Shown: piece after piece, positions 1 through 12,208 of the stretch
Layout: every line of letters begins with the position of its first letter
How positions within the stretch are numbered: the stretch's first letter is position 1
Source of the DNA: Rhynchospora pubera
Taxonomy: Eukaryota > Streptophyta > Magnoliopsida > Poales > Cyperaceae
Assembly (NCBI GenBank): GCA_028095005.1
Contig: CM051459.1
Span: 199,431,902-199,495,901, forward strand
DNA length: 64,000 bases
Direction: 5' to 3'
The notes under the pieces: generated by a model
What the model was told of the DNA's origin: nothing
What the model saw: only the letters and a program-made list of their open reading frames with translations
Database searches by the model: none
Program-made: the position numbers and the translations under genes

Positions 1-93
1 ACTGTAAAATAAAGAAAACATGATAAAAACTAACAAATTTTAAATACGTCCCTAAAGTATTTAGATTTTAGAACGAACTTACGGGTACTATAG

Positions 94-213
94 TTTTTTT
101 TTTTTTGATAATTGTCCGTAGACCCACTCACAGACACTTTCAACCAGCAAATGTTGGTACTCGAACCCTGGTCTCCGTGGAGACAGGCAAATGTCTTAGC
201 CAGCTGCTCTAGC
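94..213 (-). mobile_element. tRNA-derived SINE-like copy
   Basis: Read on the minus strand, the stretch has an A-box-like TGGCTAAGACA (192-202), then about 24 bases later a good B box, GGGTTCGAGTACC (156-168), and it ends in 13 A residues (the T run at 94-106 on the plus strand). An internal RNA polymerase III promoter followed by an A tail is the layout of a tRNA-derived SINE. I could not find clear target-site duplications, so the ends are approximate and the copy may be old. A degenerate tRNA pseudogene is the alternative, but the A tail favours a SINE. Confidence 0.55.
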
Positions 214-1866
214 ATATTATTACTTTATTTAACTAAGCATTTAGAATAAAGTTTTTTTTTAGACATACTAGACAAAGCCAACGGAGCTAGAAAACTTTCA
301 CAGAGGGGGCTGATTTTTTTTTTTTTTTGGTATGGGGGGGGGGAGCATATTACACTATATCTAAATTCTAAAGTAGTGAATTAAATCCCAAATCATTCAA
401 CACTAACAATAAATCATGTCAGGTATAGGACCTGAAAAATGTGTGTTTTGATGCTGATTGAATAAGGATTTAGAAATTTGTGTCTATTTATATTCCTTAT
501 TCATATTTAAGGATTTTGTTAGAATATTAATAAGCATCCGAATATGTCCAAATTTTTTATTTATATGTTGTTTGATTTCACGTGAATAAGAAATTCAGAG
601 TTTATTCCTCGTTCCTTATGCATCCAAACATGATAAGTGGAACATTCTAGCATTTAAGCTGAATTAATAGGAGTTTTAAAAAATTATAAATTATAAATTG
701 ATCCCATAATTGTTTGGGGTACTCTAACATATTATTTAAACTGTATAAGAACTAAAATATTTAAACGAATCTATGTCATTCCTCCGACTATCACCGGGAG
801 TTCGTTGGATTACCGTTGAAAATCTTTGTGCACAATAAAAAAATTACTTATCGAGAACCAGTTTTTAATCTAGTAACAACGGGTAATCCATATTGAGTGA
901 AAAAGATCATAAGTTCGAAATTCAATTGGTATCTTGTATGTACATTCAATTTGAAAATAATAATAAATCGAAAAGCTACCCCCAATTTATCATAAAAAAT
1001 AGTTGTTGAAGTGTTAACTAGTTAAAGAAAACTATTGATTTGACAAATTATTGACTAATTAAATGAATCACGATAGAAAATAAGGTCTTTAATGGTGGAA
1101 AAGAACATTTTCCGTGGGCCAAAACCAAACAAACATCAATCAATCTAAACATAGCTTCAATACTCTCCATTAGGCAATGAGCTGGAGATTTCTACCGTCT
1201 TGAGTTTAACACTCTAGCTAGCTCCTGTTAGGAGCTCTGTTATTATAATTATATACTAACAAGATAGTTAATTTGGTGGTCAATAATGGCTATTGTTGGG
1301 ATTTGTAACATTGACTATTTATACCTTGCTGAAATATTAGGTAACCACGATGAAGTTTATATTAATTAAGGTGGAATCCTGATTGTCAACTAAGTACATT
1401 TCGGCCGTACATTTCTCTTATTTTCTTAACTATGATCACAATCCATACGACAAGTTACAACACTAAGTTAATAATTTCATATTCCTCCCGGATTTTCATG
1501 AAAAAAAGAGTATATATTATATGCCTTAAAATTACAAAAAGTAAAAAAAAAAAAATGATACCCAAAATTAGGCCCGTGGGCCTTATTTTTAACATGGCTA
1601 TACCTATACTACATTGGGAATACAAATTTTGTGTGTTTTTAAATTCTTTACTCGGTCAACTTCATGAGCAAAAAGTCATAGACAGAGAGGAGAAAAAAGG
1701 ACTTTCAAATTTCAAGCGAGAGAATTCCAAAGAAAGCAGTCTAGGACTAGAGAGGAAGAGGGAAGGAGACGTGCGTCAGTTGGAAAAAAGAAAATCTGTC
1801 TGAAGCCTATTGAATGCGAATATAATAAATGAATTGTAAATTGATACAAGAGATTTGCAGCGGACC

Positions 1867-2060
1867 AGTATCCTCTCCTCTACAGATTTTTTTTAAAAAC
1901 CTACAGCGTAAATCTTTCATATATGACCGTCTAATCTAAATTCGATGGACGGATTTTTCCGGACCATATGAATATTTTGACGGACTTGATATTAATCACG
2001 GAGCATCCATGAATATTTTGACGGACTTGATATTAATCACGGAACATCCATCATTGATGA
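1867..2060. repeat. MITE relic containing a 41-bp tandem duplication
   Basis: Two nearly identical copies of a 41-bp unit lie head to tail at about 1969-2050; each contains GACGGACTTGATATTAATCA followed by CGGA(G/A)CATCCAT. The left part (ATCCTCTCCTCTACAG, then GACCGTCTAATCT) resembles the element inserted in the F-box pseudogene at 27.44-27.59 kb, which also carries GACCGTC and a GATATTAA..CGGAGCATC block. I read this as a diverged copy of the same short element whose inner part was duplicated. Confidence 0.45.
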
Positions 2061-3458
2061 AAGAATTTCATTCCTATGTGTAGCTGTCTGCGACTATCAG
2101 GAATTTATTGAAGCTAAAGTTACAAAATAAAAAATAAATAAAAAGAAGCTATAATAAATTTCAGAAAAGAAAAGGGGTTGCACACAGATGCTAAGTACAT
2201 ACTAAACATGCCCAATTCTCTCTGTTTTGCTTGGGTTAAACTTCTGAAATACTGTCAATAAAAAGACATTCTCAATGCAGTTCAATATCAAAGCTTATAT
2301 GAATGAATGAATTGATCTATCCCTTCAATGAATATTTAATTCTTTACAGGGGTTCTGGTGAAATAATAAATAAAGTTGTGGAGCAAGTGCAATTGGGCGC
2401 TCAATCATTAAATCGACCTGACGAATATTTTCTGAGGGTCCTTAAATCCAACGAAAAAGGCTGGAAAAAAAAAATCAGAAAAAGTAAAAAAAAAAAGACA
2501 AAAGCAGGCCTGAGTTAGAAAAGGCAGATAGGTATGGGGCAGTGATTATGATTTCCATTTTTTCACATAATATACTAAATAAATGAAAGAAAGAGAGAGC
2601 ATGGAAGTTCCAGATTTCCTGTTCTTGCTTTTGTCATTTATTTTCCAGAACTTTCAAGAACCCAGCTCACTGATTTGTGGTCCCAACAAACTGTAAATAT
2701 TTAAACTTTTCAAAACCAATAAATCATCTCTTTACATAGGTATAACAATGTCTCTATATTATAATTTCTTTTTCCTGTTTTTAGAGGAATTTGAATTTGT
2801 TTTTTTTTTAAAAAAAATAGCGAAGCCACTTCATAATCATATCTACATTGGACTTCATGTTTCTGTAAATATTATTTCAGTACAATGCTGTACGACTCTC
2901 GAATAGTACAAAATTATTTAATTTTGCGCTAATTTGTCTCTCACAAATGGTCCTATAAGCAATAATTAAGCATCAATAGTGGCAGGCAGTATATTAGTGA
3001 CTTGAGACACGGAGAGATGCATGAGAAACGGCACGGAGGATCTTGAATTGTAAAAGAAGATGCCAAGATTTGAAGGAAGGGGAAAAGGTAAGGTGGGAGC
3101 GGGTGATGTAAAGTCAAATTATTTTACCTAACTAGCAATAGAATGGCAATTTTGTTGGTGACCTCTATTGTACAATTAAATATTTACAAGTTTGGCCTCT
3201 TGCCCAGAAAAACGGCCATCGTCCCCACCAAGGGTTGGGATCTACTTGGGCATAGGCCGTGTACACAAAAATAGTTCCTTTCCGACATAAGATAATATAC
3301 TACATTCTATGAGTGAAATTAGTTTGAGTTATATTTATTATAAATTTTTGATAAGTTAAATCACAAAAATAAAAGATCAACCTTAAATTACGAGTTCAAG
3401 TCTTTGAACTTTATTCACCTAATTGGCCAGGCTTATAGTTTAATTTTTTACGATGGTT

Positions 3459-3948
3459 CCGTTTAGTTGTGGAGTAAGAAGTTGCATTACTTAAAGAATA
3501 CTCATTGAGTGCTTATGTAATGTTATGTAACGAATGTTTGATTATTGGATAACAAAAAGTAACTCAGTGCATAAGACCAAAATGTCTTTATATATCATTA
3601 TAATATCTCAAATGTAATGAATTTTTGAAGGGTATTATTGAAAATAATGATAAAAAGTTATATTATCTTTGTTATTGGAGATCATAGTACATAACTTAAA
3701 ACACCTCTTTTTTTTTTTGAAAATTGATTGGAGGTTTAAGCCACCAAACTTATTTTTAAATTAAATGTCTATAAAAGATCCTCCAGTTGAATTTTGAACA
3801 TACGAATTTTCACTTAAGAAATCAAGATGGATTGCTTTTACACCTCCTTAAATGTAACTAACTTTATGTAGTCTTGTGCCACCTCTGTTTGATTGTATAA
3901 ATACCGCGTAATAAAGTTATGCATCTTCTTATGTAGCAACCAAACGTT
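3459..3948. mobile_element. MITE-like element with imperfect ~34-bp terminal inverted repeats
   Basis: The left end (3459-3492, beginning CCGTTTAGTTGTGG) pairs with the reverse complement of the right end (about 3915-3948, beginning ACGTTTGGTTGC). Roughly three quarters of positions match, including the shared block TAAGAAG.TGCAT.ACTT. The element is about 490 bp, AT-rich and has no coding capacity. No certain target-site duplication was found, so the superfamily is not assigned. Confidence 0.45.
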
Positions 3949-6318
3949 TAATCTTATACAGAAATGTTACTTGTAAGTGTAAAACGTTTATTTAATTTTT
4001 TAATATAAAGTGCAAACTTTTTGTAGAATTAAGCAATTCTAGAAACGTAAAAGACAAAAATATATAAGTTAGCAAAAAAAATTTCTAATTATTTTCATTT
4101 CCGTAGTCGGCTAAAATATGTGATTTTCATAAAAGAAATATTTCTATTTTTGTCTCAATATACTTTTTTTAAGCTCTTAGGCGACATTTTGTTTTTAGTT
4201 TTTTCCCAACCAAACAACAGTACCAATTTTGTTTGCACAAGTTCCAAAACAGGGTGGAATTTGTGACACGCCACCAAACAAGGCTGGAGCAATAGAAAAT
4301 CTGTAAATTGATGTAGAATCCCAATGAGGAGTCTGGCTGCACTGATTCAGTGAGCATTAAATGATGTAGACTCAATAGGCGTTACTTCAATTCCAGTAAT
4401 AAACGTCACATCCATCAGAAATTTGCCACTTCATCAGCATAGTATAAAATAAAAAGTTAAAAACCGCTGCGGCCGACGATAAGCAACAAGAGCCTTATTT
4501 ATTTATTTTTTATACTCCACAAAAGTAACTTTCAGTCATCTACGGTTCCACTTCGGGATTAAAAAGTAAGATATGTTAGAAGTTTCATAGCGGTTTCAAC
4601 TTATTAGATTAACATACATAAAGGCTAGATTTTAAAATTGTCAAATTTAGTATCTCAGTAAATGCTTAAGATGAAATTCAGGGTAGTCTTTGAAAAATAT
4701 ATATTATTTTGGATTCTAAAATATTGTCTCTCTCTCTCTATGTACAAAATTTGAAGTTTTAAACATTAGTTGATCCTCTAATTTTAATTTTAGATCCGCG
4801 GTCTTCACTTAATGAATATTATCTTTAATATAAGATTAAAGATGATTTAAGCGGATAAAATGGAAATCAATTGATTCTATTTTTTCGAAATTTTTTAAAT
4901 CAGGTTGATTGTTTTTCATTCATATTTTAAGAATGCGGATTATTTATAAAACATAAAGAAGGTTAAGGTTGTAAAATATTTAACCATGCCGCGTCATTTA
5001 TAATTTTAGCCGTGCAGTTCTCTCTATCTCTCAGATTGGATGATTGATATATTATGCTTCCCTCTCCTTATTTCTAGAAATATATATTTAATACACTAAG
5101 ATATAATATAACTATATAACAAAAGTAATGCGGCTATATTACATCCTTGTATGTAAATTCTTATGTAACTAATCGCATACTTTAAAAAAAATTATAAATG
5201 CCTTTATTTGAATAATATATTATTTTACATTCTAAATTTTCGGGATACAAACTTTTTATAAATTTCCTTATATTTTTTTTATATTTCGTTTTTTTTAGGT
5301 GAAACCAGAAAACGACTCTTATTAAAATAACAGCTATACATTTTCAATTAATTAATAGTTGATCTCAAATCCATATTGTAAAAATACATTATTTCTTTAT
5401 GCACCCCTTCCTTAAGGCAATTATCTTAATTAACTAATAAAATAGTTTAATTTTCATTAATGAAACTATTTTCTTAGTAATATTACATCATTAGAATATT
5501 CTAATACTTCGATGAGTAGTATAATTATTCAATCTGTGCATATTGCTAATATGTATTAAGGAAGGGATATTAAAAATAATAAGAAAATATTTTTTATCTA
5601 TTGCTTTCACAAGTTCAATATACTTATACACATACAATTAAGTTTTAATTTTTTTCATAACGGGCATAAAGAGAAACCTCTTCATGACTTGAGAGTTGTT
5701 CATTTTGTTCATTTTGTTACTCTTCATGACTAGGGAGTATATAAAAACATGGATTTATATTATTATGTTTTAATCAAAATTTTATTTACAAACTCGAATT
5801 TAGATAAAAAAAAAACTCTATCCTTCATTGCCACTATGACAGATAACCGGGTGTTAGGAACAAGAGAGCATGTCAGGAGATGCCAATCAATACGATTATA
5901 TATTTACAAACGATGAGAAAGAAGGTGGGGATGGGAAGTGCAGAGATAAATAATAGCAGCTGCTCTCACCTCATCTCATCTATTAGACCTACCTATTCCT
6001 CCAATCCTATTCCTCCTCTCAATCTATCACCTCCTTCCCTCCCCACTGTTACCTCCACAGTGCACATTTCACATACTGACCACGAGTAGAGGTAACCAAC
6101 AAACTAATAAATAGTAACTAGCGCCTCATCACAAATCAGAGCCCAAAACCCAAGCATCTCTCTCCAATAAAACACCTCTCACCACATCATAAGCTAATGA
6201 TTCATCCAACCTTCCTCTTCCTCCAAGGCGCATCTCATTTTTCTCTCTAACAAGAGCTTTAGCTTGAGCTTCAGAAACGATTTGTAAAGGTTAGTAAGAT
6301 TGAAGAGAATTGAGAGAC

Positions 6319-8884
6319 ATGGGAACGGGATGGAGAAGAGCTCTGTGCACCTCCGTCCGACGTGATACGGCCGCTGGAGATAGCCCCAGTCCTCGGAGCT
6401 GCTCCAAGATCTCCTTCTTCTCCAATGCAAACACACCACGTGGGCTCAGGTGTCGAACCAAGTGCGAGGCCGAGGAGGAGAAGGTTGTGAAGAAGCCAGC
6501 TGCCGCGTCGGCCTCGGCGCCGTGTTCGCCCCGATCTCCATCCAAGTTTGCTCTCTTCAAGGCCTCTCTTCTCTCCAGGGTACGTACTTGTCTTTGTTTT
6601 CACATTTTATTTAGTGTTATAATTCTGTTCAAATCTGCACTTTTGTTAGTTTTTTTATTAGCTGTTAATAATTTGGAAGAGCCTTGTATGTGTGTGTGTC
6701 AGGATGGGAACGGATGAGGAAGAGAGATATTATATTCTCTTCTTTTTTTTAAAAAAAATTTAAATTTCTGTGCTTCTTTTTCTCTTTTGCCTTTTCCTCT
6801 GTTTTGTTTGAGCTTTATCTTGTCAGAGAGATCTATCTAATTATTGTAGGACCAATACTTTTTCTTCTCTCTTTCTTTTTTGACTTTCGGATGTTAGGTT
6901 CGCCTGTTGTTAGGACTTAGGACTTAGGAGTGATACATAGAAATATGTGATACATAGAAATATGTGAAAATAGTATCTAGATCTATTCACATTTTTGGTT
7001 GATATTATCATATTAAATTAGCTTTCTCTTGTCTTTCATCAGGGAAGATGTGGTGTGTGTGATCAGAGTGTGAAGAGTAGGTCTAGTGGCAACATGGCTG
7101 TTTTCACGGCAGAGTGTGGACATGCATTCCATTTCCCCTGCATCTCTACTTACATGCGATCCAATCCGCTTTCCTGCCCGGTCTGCTCGGCCACCTGGCA
7201 ACAGCCCCCTTTCCTCTCCTCCCTCCGTCTACAATCCAATTCTCCCTTAGCCCCTGCCCCCAAACCAAAACAACATATCTTCGATGACAATGCCGAAAAC
7301 CAAACACCCCGGAAAGAGAATTCCAAACCGGTTAGTTCCAATCAAATTTACAAGGTGTATAATGATGATGAACCCCTGCTCAAATCAAGGGTCAATCATG
7401 GTGGATTCAACCCCATCCCTGAAGCAAATGAAGATGCTGAGCTAGAATTGGAATCAGAATCAGGCGATATGAATTTGGGATTAAACATTGGTGTGTTCCC
7501 TGAGGCTGCCCTGGTGTCAACCGGCCGTAAACATGGTAAATATGTGGTGTCAATCAAGGTTAAAGCTCCTCCACTTGCGAAGACTAACCATGTAAGGGCT
7601 GCCCCAGTCGACCTGGTTACCGTCTTAGATGTTGGACAGGGAATGACTGGAGACAAATTGCAAATGCTGAAACGGGCTGTACGACTTGTTATCGCATCAC
7701 TTGGACCGTCTGATCGTTTATCTCTTGTCGCATTCTCTGGCACAGCCGCAAAGCGATTGCTCCCATTGCGGCGCATGTCCAGACAGGGTCAACGCTCTGC
7801 CCGTAGCATCGTTGATCGGTTGGTTGTGGCAGCTGGAAATGCACCTGGTGGTGTGGCAGGCAATGCATGTATTGGTGATGCTCTAAAAAAGGCCACAAAG
7901 GTGCTGGAAGACAGGAAGGAGCGTAATCCTGTTGCTACGATTATGCTTCTTTCTGACAGACAACAGGAGATGAAGAAAGAGAGGGATTATACTGCAACAC
8001 AGCAAGTATCAACACCTAAAGCAACTACGCGCTTTGCACATATGGAGATACCAATACCTGAAGAATCCAAAACACTGGAAGCTACACCAAGAAAAGAGGA
8101 TGCCTTTGTAAGGTGCCTAGGCGGGCTCGTCAGTGTAGTGATGCAGAATGTACAGCTACAATTAAGCTTCCCTTGTGGCGAGATATTGTCCGTCTATTCA
8201 TGTGGGGCTGGGCAACCGGCAGTGTCGTTACCGGTCAGTAGTACAGGTCGAGGAGGCAAGGTTGTAACGGTGCCGCTCGGGGATCTCTATGCCGAGGAAG
8301 AAAAGGAACTTTTGTTGGAGTTAAGAGCTCCCCTTCAACAACATGATCTCATGTCATTGTCAGCCAGGTGGAGTTACCGTGATCCAACTTCCCGTGAATC
8401 CATTTTTGGGCCGGAGAAACCTCTTTTGTTACCTCCTCTGGATTGCAATAGCTCATCTATCCATTTGCGTGACCTCTTTGTGACAACTCGCGCACTGGCT
8501 GAATCAAGGAGACTAGTTGAGTTAATGGACTATGCAACAGCACAGCATCTTCTCTCTTCAGCTCGATCCCTTTTATTACAGACACAAGTGCAATCTCGAT
8601 CTGGATACTCTTCATTGGACCGGGACCAACTTATTGAAAGGTTGGATTCTGAGATTAAGGAAGTGCAATCACGGCGGCGGGAGGTTCGACAGGATACATT
8701 GACACCACCATATCAGTCTCTGAGGCGGCGTCCAAGAGATGAGGCAGTGCATGTTGCTGCTGCAGATGCACTGACACCAACATCGGCATGGCGGGCTGCA
8801 GAACAGCTGGCAAAAGTGGCAATAATGAGGAAGTCGTTAAATCGGGTTAGCGATCTTCATGGTTTCGAGAACGCCCGGTTCTGA
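6319..8884 (+). CDS. RING-H2/von Willebrand A-domain E3 ubiquitin ligase, WAV3/EDA40 family
   Basis: Two exons, 6319-6579 and 7043-8884, joined in phase 0, give 700 aa, close to the Arabidopsis WAV3 family length. The start is the ATG at 6319; the frame opens slightly earlier but without an ATG. The N-terminus is basic and Ser/Ala-rich. The RING-H2 spans the junction: Cys90, Cys93, Cys112, His114, His117, Cys120, Cys132, Cys135 (CGHAFHFPC, then CPVC). A vWA domain follows (about residues 274-400, DLVTVLDVGQGMTGDKLQML), then a Gly-rich middle and a helical C-terminal domain. Family members are RING E3 ligases acting in root gravitropic and waving growth. Odd: the MIDAS motif reads Asp283-V-Gly-Q-Gly instead of DxSxS, and the usual LLSDGQ reads LLSDRQ, so metal binding by the vWA domain is doubtful. 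The gene converges with the PPR gene to its right. Confidence 0.9.
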
Positions 8885-10003
8885 GTATGCATCTTTGACT
8901 CAGAAATGGCGAGGCGCATTATTATTCCCCCCTTCAAATATTGTCTTTTTTTTTTTTCCTTTTCTTCCCCTTCATCCTTGATGTATGGTTTATGCCCTTC
9001 TTCCATTTTTTATTTTATTTTTTACATTTTTTTTGCTAATCTTTTTACAAGGGAATTAGAAATCATCTGGGTGGTAGGCTTCTTTTGTAGAAAAAAAGGC
9101 TTCTTTTGTAGAAAAAATAGCCTGAAGATCTCCTTAATTTTCTTCTGTACATCTCATCTGGATTTGAAGCTCTGTTTGTTTGACGAAGAAAAGGTTAATG
9201 GCTTTGTTCAAGCGTGTGCAATTTTACAATCAATGAACACTGATCAGCTTGACTGTTTTGATAATCAATCAGAATTTCTATTCGAAGTGTCATGAGCGTG
9301 AACATTTTGGGCAATTTTGCTTTTGTCTGACAAAGGTCAAGCTCATGATTCCAACCAAGCATCACTAATGAAATAACCTGAACAACATCCATTTTTGTGG
9401 TCTTGCTTATCTGGGTAAATTAAATATAAAATGCTGCTACTATCGATAGCGAGCTAGAATTGTGCTATATTACTTTCCCTAAAGATATTTTTTACTACGC
9501 CAATTACATTTTTTAATTTTATTTAGATTGCAGTGGCCGTAAGCAACAAGCCAACAGTTCCTATCAATAATGCTTAATAGAGACAAACACTAGTATATAT
9601 TGACAATTAAATATACATGAACTATTGGGCCCCCATATTTAAGAAATAAAAAGCCAGTCAACATCTGATTAGTTAATTGATGCCCTTCCAACACCCCACC
9701 TGCTCTCCATTAACCTTATTTATCAATTATAAAGTACTAACTATTTAAACATTTGGCGTTGTATAACCTAATATTTATTTTAGATCATTGATGTTACATG
9801 GCGCTATTTCTCTGTCCCTTTCCTATCCCTCTAAATATTATTATTCACTGCTTCCGCTGACTAGCACATTAACGGCACTATGCACATTATATATTCGAAG
9901 CCATGATGGAGAGCAAAATAGCTTTGATGATGAAGACACAACAAGATCTTAATTAAATCAAAGAATATGTTTTGAATATAAATACAGGATTAACAAAACA
10001 AAA
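8885..10003. other. Convergent intergenic space with 3' UTRs
   Basis: This is the space between the stop of the WAV3-type gene and the stop of the PPR gene on the opposite strand. It holds T-rich 3' UTR sequence and a perfect 20-base direct repeat, GGCTTCTTTTGTAGAAAAAA, at 9077-9096 and 9098-9117. An open frame at 8906-9295 is low-complexity and has no homology that I recognise, so I treat it as non-coding. Confidence 0.5.
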
Positions 10004-12208
10004 TTATAATCCAAACACCCTTCTCGCTATCGTGGACAGAGGATCTTTTGCATTATGTCCCGAATGTTTTGAAAAGTTTAAATCTTCAGTTACATCAAAA
10101 GTACCTTCAACTTGCTCAGTAGAAAGAGAAGGATCCGCAAAGCCTTCCATTGATTCATCCAACTCGAGATGCAAAAGGTTGGTGTCGCAAATTTCTTTTG
10201 AATTTGTTATAAGATCCTGGACCTCCCCATCATTATCGCATTTGGGGCTCACAACCATCTCCGGCTTATCACGATGGTGATGCAACTGGTTTAATGTCCT
10301 CCATGTAACTGCATCGGGTTCCAACCCATTAGTTCTCATCTGGTTCAAAATGAAGGATGCATTCCTTTTGAGCCCCTTCTTACAAGTATAATCAATCAAT
10401 ATGTTGTAATTAATGACCCCAGGATTGACCCCATTGTCGACCAATTTGTACAAGAAATCACATGCTTCATCAAATTTCTCTGCTTGGCAGAAGCCCCTAA
10501 GAAATGCTGAGTAAACAAATTCATCATGCCTTTTTGAAGGCCATATGACGTCATCCCAGAACCTCTTGGCCTTTTCAACCCTATCAGCCTCAAATAAACC
10601 CTTTATTATGTATGTATAAGTTAAACTGTCACAAGGAATCCTCTTTCTGAGCATTTCATCAAACACCTCCAAGGCTTGCTCAACCTTCTTTAGGCCAAAT
10701 AAACCCTTTATGGTGGCATTGTAAGTTACTGTATTTGGTGGACAACTATGCTTTGGTACCATACTACGTAACAGATCAAGTGCCTCATCACATTGACCAG
10801 TATCAAGCAACCCACATATGATCACGGTAAAGGTGACTACATCTGGCACACAAGAGGAAAATGTACCATTAATCATATCATCCATTATTTTTCTTGCTTC
10901 ATTGATCTTGCCAACCTTGCAAAAGCCGTGAATAATAGTATTTAATGTAATAATATCAGGCTGACACTGATTCTCAAGCATCCTCACCAGAACATCAAGT
11001 TGCTCACTAGAGTTTTGGACAATCTGCAATGCACTGAGAAAAATGTTGTAAAAACGCGTCTTAGTCTCTGTGTCAATCGCTCTTTCTAACATGCTCTCTA
11101 GCACATCTTTGGCCTTGGCAATATCATTTTTTCTACAAAGTGACTCCACAAGTGCTTTGTATGTCACCTCCGGTAGTGTGTACCCAAAATTGTCTCCTTC
11201 TTTCAGTAGCTGGTATGCCGTCATGCAATCTCCACTGAGACAAAGCCCATGAATTATACAATTGTAGGAGACTGAACTTGGTTTGAAGCCTCCCTTTTCC
11301 ATTCTGTGGACAATTTTCACCGCACTATGAAACTGACTGTACCGGCACAAAGAATCAATCATTTGGCTGAATGCAAACTCTTCCCTTACAGAATCACCTT
11401 GTGGCATCTCTTCAGATATTCGAAAGACCTCATGAAAGAGAGCCTCATGACATAGGCACTGTATCAGATTTGCAAAAGCCGCATTTCTCACAGACTCTTC
11501 TATTCCTCTCTCATCCTTCTCCTTTTGCATTTCTAGCCAGAAATGTTCCATCAACAAACTTCCCTCTAACAAATGGGCCCGTTTCCTCAACGCGGCTTTA
11601 ATCAGGATACTTCGTGTAAGTAAATTTGGGAACACATTGTACTCAAGCATTTCATCGAACAGGCAGCGTGCGGCACCGAAATCCCCCAAACACGCATACC
11701 CATTTAGTACAATGGTGTATGTAGCAGTGTCAGGCAAAGGCCCAACACACTGCAACCGAAGGAGAAGGCGATGGGCATGGCCAAGGAAACGATTACAAAG
11801 AAGGTGAATTAGTTTATTAAACGCGGAAAGAGAGATACAATAGAAAGGTTTGACATGCGAGAGGCGGAGAATGAGGCGGAGCGTCAGGAGTGGAGAATTG
11901 GACTTGAGGAGAGAGTTGAGGAGAGCATTGTAGGTTTGGTTGGTGTAAGCAGTTGAGGAAGAGAGGAGGAGGAGGACGCGATTGTGCACCTCCTCGGATC
12001 GGCCAGAGGAACAGAGTGTTTGAATGAATTGTAAAAGAGAGGCCGTGTTGGGTCGGTGGTTTGTGCAGAGAGAGAAATGCTGGTCGAGGTCAATAATACT
12101 TTGGTTGGAAGGCTGAGGTGAGAAATGGCGATGTGGTGGTAATGGGATGAGGTGGCAGAGGCGGAGAGAAATGCCAAGGGAGGAGCGTCCCAGGAAGCGC
12201 ACCAGCAT
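10004..12208 (-). CDS. P-class pentatricopeptide repeat (PPR) protein, organelle-targeted
   Basis: A single uninterrupted exon gives 734 aa. The frame is open six codons further upstream, but the first ATG is at 12206-12208. The N-terminus is rich in Leu, Arg and Ser with few acidic residues, as in mitochondrial or plastid presequences. From about residue 90 onwards there is a string of roughly a dozen 35-residue PPR motifs, for example TYNALLNSLLKS, SYNCIIHGLCLSGD, TLNTIIHGFCKVGKI, TFTVIICGLLDTGQC, TYNATIKGLFGLKK and NYNILIDYTCKKG. There is no E, DYW or SMR tail, so it is P-class. Such proteins bind specific organellar transcripts and act in RNA stability, splicing or translation. It resembles At3g18020-type PPR proteins, but that match is from memory and tentative. 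The lack of introns is normal for this family. Confidence 0.88.
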   Translation of the reverse strand: MLVRFLGRSSLGISLRLCHLIPLPPHRHFSPQPSNQSIIDLDQHFSLCTNHRPNTASLLQFIQTLCSSGRSEEVHNRVLLLLSSSTAYTNQTYNALLNSLLKSNSPLLTLRLILRLSHVKPFYCISLSAFNKLIHLLCNRFLGHAHRLLLRLQCVGPLPDTATYTIVLNGYACLGDFGAARCLFDEMLEYNVFPNLLTRSILIKAALRKRAHLLEGSLLMEHFWLEMQKEKDERGIEESVRNAAFANLIQCLCHEALFHEVFRISEEMPQGDSVREEFAFSQMIDSLCRYSQFHSAVKIVHRMEKGGFKPSSVSYNCIIHGLCLSGDCMTAYQLLKEGDNFGYTLPEVTYKALVESLCRKNDIAKAKDVLESMLERAIDTETKTRFYNIFLSALQIVQNSSEQLDVLVRMLENQCQPDIITLNTIIHGFCKVGKINEARKIMDDMINGTFSSCVPDVVTFTVIICGLLDTGQCDEALDLLRSMVPKHSCPPNTVTYNATIKGLFGLKKVEQALEVFDEMLRKRIPCDSLTYTYIIKGLFEADRVEKAKRFWDDVIWPSKRHDEFVYSAFLRGFCQAEKFDEACDFLYKLVDNGVNPGVINYNILIDYTCKKGLKRNASFILNQMRTNGLEPDAVTWRTLNQLHHHRDKPEMVVSPKCDNDGEVQDLITNSKEICDTNLLHLELDESMEGFADPSLSTEQVEGTFDVTEDLNFSKHSGHNAKDPLSTIARRVFGL

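Larger units (their letters stand above)
1..6318. other. Gene-poor AT-rich intergenic region
   Basis: I see no convincing coding exon here. The few open frames are short, low-complexity and lack any recognisable domain. The stretch holds a SINE-like copy near the left edge, a 41-bp tandem duplication near 2.0 kb, a MITE-like inverted repeat near 3.5-3.9 kb and many A/T runs. The last few hundred bases, from about 5.9 kb, become C/T-rich and presumably hold the promoter and 5' UTR of the downstream WAV3-type gene; no TATA box could be assigned with confidence. Confidence 0.6.

Noticed and set aside
1432..1803. 123-codon open frame on the plus strand
   Set aside because: It spans poly-A/AT-rich sequence, gives Lys-rich low-complexity protein and has no domain or splice partner.
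6271..6603. Antisense open frames over WAV3 exon 1
   Set aside because: They are mirror frames of a G/C-rich real exon and encode no recognisable domain.
8906..9295. 129-codon frame after the WAV3 stop
   Set aside because: T-rich 3' UTR sequence giving Phe-rich low-complexity protein.
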